The notes under the pieces are model-generated. The model worked only from the letters and a program-made list of their open reading frames with translations. It had not been told where the DNA came from and did no database searches. Both the position numbers and the translations under genes were made by a program. A DNA stretch of 64,000 bases, from contig NZ_RAPR01000001.1 of the NCBI RefSeq assembly GCF_003610235.1, positions 2,976,001 through 3,040,000 of the forward strand, in the 5' to 3' direction. Source of the DNA: Catellatospora citrea. Its GTDB lineage: Bacteria > Actinomycetota > Actinomycetes > Mycobacteriales > Micromonosporaceae. Of the stretch, positions 58,510 to 64,000 are shown in pieces; the first letter of the stretch is position 1; each line of letters begins with the position of its first letter.

Positions 58510-61203
58510 GTGAGGATTCCGATCAGATCCACCTTGCGACGCCGATTGACGGCGCTGCTCGGCGTGAGCGCGCTGGCCACCATGGGGTTGGTCGCCGTGG
58601 CCACGCCCGCACAGGCCGCCGTGTCCTGCCAGGTGACCTACACCAAGGCCTGGGACAACGGCAGCGGCTTCGGCGCCAACATCAACATCACCAACACCGG
58701 CGACCCGCTGACCAGCTGGTCGCTGACCTGGACCTGGCCCGGCAACCAGGGCAGCATCCAGGGCTGGTCGGCCAACTACGCGCAGTCGGGCCAGAACGTC
58801 ACCGCCACCAGCCTGTCCTACAACGGCAGCCTGGCCACGGGCGCGTCCACCGGCATCGGCTTCAACGCCTCGTACACCGGCACGAACACCAACCCGTCCA
58901 ACTTCGCGATCAACGGGGTCTCCTGCGGCGGGACCACGCCGACGGTGAGCCTGGTCGTGTCGCCGACGTCGGTGAGCGTGCCCGAGGGCGGCACCGCGAC
59001 CTACGCGGTACGCCTGTCGGCGCAGCCCACGGGCAACGTCACGGTCGCCACGACCGCGGGCTCCGGTGACACCAACCTCACCGTGTCGTCGGGCGCCAGC
59101 CTGACGTTCACGACGAGCAACTGGAACACCAACCAGATCGTCACCCTGGCCGCGGCCGAGGACTCCGACACCGCCAACGGCACCAGGCCGTTCACGGTGG
59201 CGGCGTCCGGGCTGAGCTCGGTGACGGTCAACGCGACCGAGGCCGACAACGACAGCACCACGACCCAGTCGCTGGTGGTCTCGGCGACCGGCGTGACCGT
59301 GCCGGAGGGCGGCACGGCCACCTACACGGTGCGCCTGGCCGCGCAGCCGACCGGCAACGTGACGGTGACGAACACGGCCGGCTCCGGTGACACCAACATC
59401 ACCGTCTCGTCCGGCGGCAGCCTGACGTTCACCACCGGCAACTGGAGCACCCCGCAGACGGTGACCCTGGCCGCCGCCGAGGACTCCGACACCACCAACG
59501 GCACGCGCCCGATCACGGTCGCCTCCAGCGGCCTGACCTCGGTCACCGTCAACGCGACCGAAGCCGACAACGACAGCACCACGACCCAGTCGCTGGTGGT
59601 CTCGTCGACGAGCGTCAGCGTGCCGGAGGGTGGCACGGCGACCTACACGGTGCGCCTGGCCGCGCAGCCCACGGGCAACGTGACGGTCACCAACACCGCC
59701 GGCTCCGGTGACACCAACATCACCGTCTCGTCCGGCGGCAGCCTGACGTTCACCACCGGCAACTGGAGCACCCCGCAGACGGTGACCCTGGCCGCCGCCG
59801 AGGACTCCGACACCACCGCCGGCACCCGCCCGATCACGGTCGCCTCCAGCGGCCTGACCTCGGTGACGGTGACCGCGACCGAGGCCGACAACGACGGCGG
59901 CACCGGCGGCCCGCGGGCCGACAACCCGTACTCGGGTGCGGGCGTCTACGTGAACCCGCAGTGGCGGGCCGCGGCGCTGGCCGAGCCCGGCGGCAGCCGG
60001 ATCGCCAACCAGCCCACCGGTGTCTGGTTCGACCGGATCAGCGCGCTGACCGGCAACGGCAGCCCGACCACGGGCAGCATGGGCCTGGCCGACCACCTCG
60101 ACCAGGCGGTCATCCAGGACGCCGCCAACGGCTCCGCGCCGATGGTGATCCAGATCGTCGTCTACAACCTGCCCGGCCGTGACTGTGCCGCGCTGGCCTC
60201 CAACGGCGAGCTCGGCCCGACCGAGCTGCCCCGCTACAAGTCCGAGTACATCGACCCGATGGCGGCGATCCTGGCCCGCCCGGCGTACGCGAACCTGCGC
60301 ATCGTGGCGATCATCGAGATCGACTCGCTGCCGAACCTGGTGACCAACGTCGGCGGCCGCGCCACCGCGACCGCGATGTGCGACACCATGCTCGCCAACC
60401 GCGGCTACGTCGAGGGTGTCGGCTACGCGCTGGCCAAGCTCGGCGCGGTCCCGAACGTCTACAACTACATCGACGCGGCGCACCACGGCTGGGTCGGCTG
60501 GGACGACAACTTCGGGGCGACCGCGAACATGATGTTCTCGGCCGCGACCGCGTCCGGCAGCACCGCTGCCAACGTGCACGGCTTCATCACCAACACGGCG
60601 AACACCTCGGCGCTGACCGAGCCGTACGTCGGCACGGTGACCGAGCAGCTGCGCCAGACCACCTGGATCGACTGGAACCGGTACAACGACGAGCTGACGT
60701 TCGCGCAGGCGTTCCGGTCGCGGCTCGTCCAGTCCGGCTTCTCGTCGAGCATCGGCATGCTGATCGACACCTCGCGCAACGGCTGGGGCAACTGCGTGCA
60801 GACGCCCTGCCAGCCGACGCAGGCCACCCGGCCCACGGCGGCGAGCACGTCGACCGATCCGAACACGTTCGTGAACCAGTCCCGGATCGACCGTCGTATC
60901 CACAAGGGCAACTGGTGCAACCAGGCCGGCGCCGGCCTCGGCGAGCGCCCGCGGGCCGCGCCCGCGACGGGCATCGACGCGTACGTCTGGATCAAGCCGC
61001 CGGGCGAGTCCGACGGCTCCAGCAGCCTGATCCCGAACGACGAGGGCAAGGGCTTCGACCGGATGTGCGACCCGACCTACACGGGCAACGCCCGTAACGG
61101 CAACAGCATGTCCGGCGCGCTGCCCAACGCCCCCGTGTCGGGGCACTGGTTCTCCGCTCAGTTCCAGCAGCTGATGGCGAACGCGTACCCGCCGTTGAGC
61201 TGA
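58510..61203 (+). CDS. Secreted GH6 cellulase with CBM2 and three Calx-beta domains
   Basis: An 897-residue exported cellulose-degrading enzyme. Signal peptide: MRIPIRSTLRRRLTALLGVS... cleaved near AQA/AVSC (about residue 37). A CBM2 follows (about 38-138; CQVTYTKAWDNGSGFGANIN, WTWPGNQ), then three Calx-beta modules (about 143-247, 251-354, 358-461), then a GH6 catalytic domain (about 470-897). GH6 evidence: NPYSGAGVYVNPQW, VIQIVVYNLPGRDCAALASN (general acid Asp region), YIDPMAAILA and IEIDSLPNLV, and HHGWVGWDDN. This is the cellobiohydrolase/endoglucanase II (CelA/CbhA-type) layout; exo or endo mode cannot be told. The GTG start follows AAGGAG. Calx-beta instead of Pro/Thr linkers is unusual. 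Regulation not evident. Confidence 0.93.
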   Translation: MRIPIRSTLRRRLTALLGVSALATMGLVAVATPAQAAVSCQVTYTKAWDNGSGFGANINITNTGDPLTSWSLTWTWPGNQGSIQGWSANYAQSGQNVTATSLSYNGSLATGASTGIGFNASYTGTNTNPSNFAINGVSCGGTTPTVSLVVSPTSVSVPEGGTATYAVRLSAQPTGNVTVATTAGSGDTNLTVSSGASLTFTTSNWNTNQIVTLAAAEDSDTANGTRPFTVAASGLSSVTVNATEADNDSTTTQSLVVSATGVTVPEGGTATYTVRLAAQPTGNVTVTNTAGSGDTNITVSSGGSLTFTTGNWSTPQTVTLAAAEDSDTTNGTRPITVASSGLTSVTVNATEADNDSTTTQSLVVSSTSVSVPEGGTATYTVRLAAQPTGNVTVTNTAGSGDTNITVSSGGSLTFTTGNWSTPQTVTLAAAEDSDTTAGTRPITVASSGLTSVTVTATEADNDGGTGGPRADNPYSGAGVYVNPQWRAAALAEPGGSRIANQPTGVWFDRISALTGNGSPTTGSMGLADHLDQAVIQDAANGSAPMVIQIVVYNLPGRDCAALASNGELGPTELPRYKSEYIDPMAAILARPAYANLRIVAIIEIDSLPNLVTNVGGRATATAMCDTMLANRGYVEGVGYALAKLGAVPNVYNYIDAAHHGWVGWDDNFGATANMMFSAATASGSTAANVHGFITNTANTSALTEPYVGTVTEQLRQTTWIDWNRYNDELTFAQAFRSRLVQSGFSSSIGMLIDTSRNGWGNCVQTPCQPTQATRPTAASTSTDPNTFVNQSRIDRRIHKGNWCNQAGAGLGERPRAAPATGIDAYVWIKPPGESDGSSSLIPNDEGKGFDRMCDPTYTGNARNGNSMSGALPNAPVSGHWFSAQFQQLMANAYPPLS
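58936..59895 (+). repeat. Three tandem Calx-beta coding units, two nearly identical
   Basis: Three units of about 105-107 codons within the GH6 gene. Units 2 and 3 (offset 321 bases, e.g. 59251 and 59572) are nearly identical at DNA level, including an uninterrupted stretch of about 140 identical bases from GGCTCCGGTGACACCAACAT. Unit 1 is more diverged. Confidence 0.92.
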
Positions 61204-61306
61204 CCCGCTACCGAGTGACGGTCCCGCATCCGCGTGGGTGCTCAGGATCGGGGCCGTCCTCGCGCCGTCCGGGCATCGCCGTCATGGCGGCCCGGGCGGC
61301 GGGAAC

Positions 61307-61336
61307 CCCGCCGGCCGGGCGCACCGGCCCGGCGGG
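61307..61336 (+). terminator. Weak candidate terminator after the GH6 gene
   Basis: CCCGCCGG (61307-61314) and CCGGCGGG (61329-61336) form an 8-bp GC stem around 14 bases, about 100 bases after the GH6 stop. Not clearly better than background in such GC-rich DNA. The rest of 61204-61482 shows no gene. Confidence 0.35.
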
Positions 61337-61482
61337 TCTGTAGGGAGTGCCGCCAGGGCGGAAACTTGGGCCCCGCCGGCAGCGGCACGGCCGCCGGCGT
61401 CGTGAGAGCGACGCCGGCGGTCCGCCGTTGCGCAGGGCGTACGCCAGTCGCGGCGTTGGCGAATCTTTTTCTCCGCAGCGGT

Positions 61483-61508
61483 GTTTAACCGCTCGCCCGA
61501 TCGGGTAC
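61483..61508 (+). promoter_or_regulatory. SigB/SigF-type promoter upstream of the MEDS/ATPase gene
   Basis: GTTTAA (GTTT at 61483-61486), 16 bases after GTTT, then GGGTAC (61503-61508). It matches the csbD and DUF6131 promoters. The transcript would begin near 61516, about 80 bases before the start codon. Regulation of an anti-sigma-like gene by a stress sigma factor would be a feedback arrangement. Confidence 0.72.
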
Positions 61509-61596
61509 CGCCCCCGCTATGGCATGGCAACAGGTGCCCTCATGGCTCGTGCCCCGCGAAGGCGCCGCCGCACCACCGCTCCCGGCCGCGTGACGC

Positions 61597-62529
61597 ATGT
61601 CCGAACCTGCACCACGCGCACATGTCGGCTTCCCGTACCGCGGGGTCGCCGAGTACGTCAGCGGCACCCTGGCCTTCCTCCACACCGCCCTCGACGCCGG
61701 AAACCCGGTGCTGGTCGCCGTGCCCAGCGCGAAGCTGGAGATCCTGCGGGACTGTCTCGGCTCGTACGCCGAGCGGGTGCGGTTCACCGATCTGACCGTC
61801 GCCGGCCGCAACCCCGGCCGCATCCTGCCCGGCGTGCTGCTGGCCTTCGCCGACGAGTTCCCGGGCCGCGGCACGGCGATCGTCGTCGAGCCGCTGTGGC
61901 CGGGCCGCAGCCCGCTGGAGTATCCGGCGTGCGTCGCGCACGAGGCGCTGGTCAACCTCGCCTTCGCCGACCGCGACGTGACCCTGCTGTGTCCCTGCGA
62001 CGCCGCCAACCTGGACCCCCACATGGTGTCCGACGCCCACCGCACCCACCCCGAGCTGCTGCTGCGCGGCGAGCGCCGACCGAGCCCCGCGTACGGCGAC
62101 CCGCGCCAGACCGCGGCCTCGTTCCACCCGCCGCTGCCCGCTCCCCCACCGCATGCGGCGACGATGCGCTACGACGCGGTGCACGACCTGGCCGGGCTGC
62201 GCTCGTTCGTGACCGGCCACGCGGCCACCGCCGGGCTGAAGCCGGAGCGCTGCGACACGCTCGCCGACGTGGTGTCGGAGCTGGCCGGCGGCACCCTGGC
62301 GCACACCGACCGCCCCGGTGCGGTCAGCGTGTGGCCGGAACGCGACCTGGTGGTCTGCCAGCTGCGCGACTCGGGCCAGTTCACCGACCCGCTGGCCGGG
62401 CTGGTCCCGCCCGCCGTGCGGCGCGGCACGGACGCCCTGCTGGCCGCCCACCTGCAATGCGATCTGGTACGCGTGCACGCGCGCCCCGGCGCGACCACCG
62501 TCCGCCTGCACATGGCCGTGCCAGACTGA
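61597..62529 (+). CDS. MEDS-domain protein with anti-sigma-type HATPase domain
   Basis: A 310-residue soluble protein. The N-terminal half is a MEDS (MEthanogen/methylotroph, DcmR Sensory) domain, opening HVGFPYRGVAEYVSGTLAFL and continuing with VLVAVPSAKLEILRD and NPGRILPGVLLAFADE. The C-terminal part (about 195-310) is a HATPase_c/RsbW-like domain, LADVVSELAGGTLAHTDRPG (N-box-like) and LRDSGQFTDPLAGL (G1-like); anti-sigma factor kinases have this fold. This MEDS + ATPase combination is frequent in actinobacteria and is probably involved in stress or partner-switching signalling. ATG at 61597 (MSEPAPR). It is preceded by a SigB-type promoter. Confidence 0.9.
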   Translation: MSEPAPRAHVGFPYRGVAEYVSGTLAFLHTALDAGNPVLVAVPSAKLEILRDCLGSYAERVRFTDLTVAGRNPGRILPGVLLAFADEFPGRGTAIVVEPLWPGRSPLEYPACVAHEALVNLAFADRDVTLLCPCDAANLDPHMVSDAHRTHPELLLRGERRPSPAYGDPRQTAASFHPPLPAPPPHAATMRYDAVHDLAGLRSFVTGHAATAGLKPERCDTLADVVSELAGGTLAHTDRPGAVSVWPERDLVVCQLRDSGQFTDPLAGLVPPAVRRGTDALLAAHLQCDLVRVHARPGATTVRLHMAVPD

Positions 62530-62552
62530 CCGCCCCGCGCCGCGCCGGCGGC

Positions 62553-63599
62553 TCAGGCCGAGTCGCGGACGACGAGCTCGGTCGGCAGGATGGTGGCGTA
62601 CTCGCGCGGCGCCTCCCCGGCCGCAGCCGCGAGCAGGCCCTGCACGGCCGTCGCGCCCATCAGCTCCACGGGCTGGCGCACCGTGGTCAGCGCCGGACGC
62701 ACCTGGGCCGCCAGCGCGTGATCGTCGAATCCGACCACGGCCACGTCGTCGGGGATGCGCCGGCCGGCCTGGCGCAGGTAGCGCACCGCACCGGCGGCCA
62801 TCACGTCGGACGCGGCGAACACCGCGTCGAGCTGCGGGCGCTGGTCGAGCAGGCGCTGCATGGCGTGCGCGGCGGACGCCTGGCTCCAGTCGCCGTACGC
62901 GACCGGCAGGTCGGTCCGTCCCGACGCCTGGATCGCGTCGCGGTAACCGGCGAGCCGGTCGGCGCCCGGCCCGGTGTCCGGCGGCGCGGCGATGTGGCCG
63001 ATCGTCCGGTAACCCTTGCCCAGCAGGTATTCCACCGCCGCACGCGCACCGCCGCGGTTGTCGGCGTCCACATAGGGCAACTGGTACGGATGCAGCGGCC
63101 GGCCGACCACGGTGATCGGCAGCCCGAGCGCGGCCAGCGAGCCGGACAGCGGCAGCGGGCCGTGATCCGACACGATGATCACCCCGGCCACGTTGCCGGC
63201 CCGCAGGTAGCGGCCCACGGTCTCGGCCAGCGTGCCGGACACGTTGGTCACCAGCAGCGGCAGGTCGTAGCGGGCCAGCTCGGTCTCCGCCGCGCCGAGG
63301 AAACGGGCGAAGAACGGCTCGGTGAAGACCAGCCGGTGCCCGGCGTGCACCACGGCGGCGACGGCCCGCGCCCCGGCCGACGAGCGCCCCCAGGCCGCGC
63401 GCCGCCGCCGGTAGCCGAGCCGGCTCGCCGCGTCGCAGACTCGCTGGTATGCCTCGGCGCTGACCTGGCTGGAGTTGTTGAGCACGCGCGAGGCGGTCGC
63501 GATCGAGACACCGGCCGCGCGGGCCACCTCCGCCAGCGTGGCCGGGGAGGCCGCCCCGGCGGGTCCCGGGTGCTGCGTGGAAGCGCTCCCGTACGTCAT
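62553..63599 (-). CDS. LacI family transcriptional regulator (CebR-like candidate)
   Basis: A 348-residue repressor: N-terminal HTH TLAEVARAAGVSIATASRVL with NNSSQVS hinge (about residues 21-47), GYRRRR linker, then a periplasmic-binding-like sugar-sensing core (VIIVSDHGPLPLSG, VGFDDHALAAQVRPALTTVR at the C terminus). Start at 63599 (MTYGSASTQ) is favoured because the palindrome CGGGAGCGCTTCCA overlaps codons 3-8 and matches the CebR operator in 12 of 14 positions, suggesting autoregulation. The nearby GH6 cellulase 1.3 kb away makes a cellooligosaccharide sensor plausible. Confidence 0.92.
   Translation of the reverse strand: MTYGSASTQHPGPAGAASPATLAEVARAAGVSIATASRVLNNSSQVSAEAYQRVCDAASRLGYRRRRAAWGRSSAGARAVAAVVHAGHRLVFTEPFFARFLGAAETELARYDLPLLVTNVSGTLAETVGRYLRAGNVAGVIIVSDHGPLPLSGSLAALGLPITVVGRPLHPYQLPYVDADNRGGARAAVEYLLGKGYRTIGHIAAPPDTGPGADRLAGYRDAIQASGRTDLPVAYGDWSQASAAHAMQRLLDQRPQLDAVFAASDVMAAGAVRYLRQAGRRIPDDVAVVGFDDHALAAQVRPALTTVRQPVELMGATAVQGLLAAAAGEAPREYATILPTELVVRDSA
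63578..63591. promoter_or_regulatory. CebR-like operator within the LacI gene start
   Basis: TGGAAGCGCTCCCG on the plus strand matches TGGGAGCGCTCCCA, the cellulose-utilisation repressor CebR box, in 12 of 14 positions. It covers the third to eighth codons of the LacI gene, a typical autoregulatory position. The GH6 gene upstream region has no such box. Confidence 0.55.
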
Positions 63600-63679
63600 T
63601 GGTGCACCATAGCCCGCTGTTCCGGGGCGGCGGTAGGGTTCGCGCACGCCATCGTCCGCAGTGGCCGGACGGCACCGGC

Positions 63680-64000
63680 TCAGCCTGCGTAGACCAGGTC
63701 CATCGTGTCGGTGTGGCCCGGCCAGCTCAGCTCCAGCCGCCAGCAGCCCGCCCCCGGCAGGTCGATGATGGACGGACCGGGCCCGCCCTTGACCTCGCGG
63801 AGCACCGGCTCGCCCGTGCCGTCCCGCCGTGCCGTGATGGTCAGCGTGCCCGGCTCCGTCGTCTCCCGCGACACCCACAGGATCTTGTTGCTGACGCCGT
63901 CCTTGCGGTCGTAGGTCAGCGGGTGCCCGAACAGCACCGCGGCGATCTCACCCCGCACCCCGATCACGTGCGTGGCGACCGCGTCCCCGCTGAACCCGGC
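63680..64000 (-). CDS. Unrecognised protein, 5' end beyond the right edge
   Basis: The minus strand is open from the window edge to a stop at 63680. The visible 106 residues include FSGDAVATHVIGVRGEIAAV and LFGHPLTYDRKDGVSNKILW, then VSRETTEPGTLTITARRDGT and WRLELSWPGHTDTMDLVYAG at the end. The pattern suggests a small secreted or lipid-anchored beta-sandwich protein; no family is known to me. A GTG at 63967 could be a start, but the frame continues upstream without a stop, and the reading is more consistent with a truncated gene. Confidence 0.7.
   Translation of the reverse strand, partial: AGFSGDAVATHVIGVRGEIAAVLFGHPLTYDRKDGVSNKILWVSRETTEPGTLTITARRDGTGEPVLREVKGGPGPSIIDLPGAGCWRLELSWPGHTDTMDLVYAG

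Noticed and set aside
58936..59895. Possible mobile or CRISPR-like repeat
   Set aside because: Units are in-frame Calx-beta domains of a secreted enzyme.
58300..61146. Minus-strand open frame opposite the GH6 gene
   Set aside because: Mirror of repetitive Calx-beta coding DNA; GH6 and CBM2 motifs are on the plus strand.
61204..61482. Possible small RNA or gene in the GH6-MEDS gap
   Set aside because: No convincing ORF, Shine-Dalgarno or strong structure; only a weak 8-bp GC stem.
63680..63967. Complete 95-residue gene starting at the GTG at 63967
   Set aside because: The frame remains open upstream to the window edge and continues with plausible residues (FSGDAVATH), so the gene is more likely truncated by the window.

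Overview
The window is very GC-rich, with strong G/C at third codon positions, frequent GTG starts, several apparently leaderless genes and a DUF222/HNH gene. Together with CobN, CsbD, DUF6131 and F420-type (PPOX) proteins this points to an actinobacterium, most likely of the Micromonosporaceae; the family is inferred from style, not from a marker gene. No rRNA, tRNA, CRISPR array, transposase or phage module was seen. It looks like a chromosomal segment.

Layout. 1-3.4 kb: cobN (cut by the left edge) behind a cobalamin riboswitch. 3.4-8.4 kb: DUF2784 protein, then a guanidine-I (ykkC) riboswitch controlling a guanidine hydrolase-like ureohydrolase and a three-gene ABC importer. 8.4-10.7 kb: a broken HIT gene, a NUDIX hydrolase and a frameshifted DUF222/HNH gene. 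10.7-19.0 kb: two divergent operons, DUF4331 / TPR / NicO-type Ni-Co transporter on the minus strand and adaptor / ABC ATPase / MacB-type permease on the plus strand. 19.1-21.2 kb: F420-type oxidoreductase, then a molybdo-oxidoreductase / flavin reductase / zinc-ribbon operon. 21.4-28.3 kb: citrate synthase, nucleoside deaminase, NAD epimerase, RecD2 helicase, berberine-bridge-type flavoenzyme. 28.5-37.2 kb: membrane and secreted small proteins, a large LuxR (LAL) regulator, an LCP protein, CsbD, DUF6131 and two membrane proteins. 37.3-43.6 kb: TetR, diacylglycerol kinase, two AGPS-like flavoenzymes and GlpD, an arrangement recalling the M. tuberculosis Rv2249c-Rv2252 neighbourhood. 43.7-49.5 kb: a DUF4132-type protein coupled to a 1581-residue protein of unknown function, ending in a short duplicated remnant. 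49.6-58.2 kb: glutaminase-STAS, SLC13 and AbgT transporters, PepA, an agmatinase-family enzyme and a methyltransferase. 58.5-64 kb: a secreted GH6 cellulase with CBM2 and Calx-beta domains, a MEDS/ATPase anti-sigma-like protein, a LacI regulator with a CebR-like operator in its own 5' end, and a partial gene.

How it works together. Two metabolite-sensing riboswitches (B12 and guanidine) control biosynthesis and catabolism respectively. Three stress-type genes (csbD, DUF6131, MEDS/ATPase) each have a GTTT-N15/16-GGGTAC promoter, suggesting one SigB/SigF-type regulon. Nickel/cobalt handling recurs: CobN, a Ni-type guanidine hydrolase with a His-rich N terminus, and a NicO transporter with a His-rich loop. 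A 46-nt hairpin repeat is present in three intergenic copies with compensatory changes in its loop stem, and short tandem duplications repeatedly lie at the 3' ends of genes.
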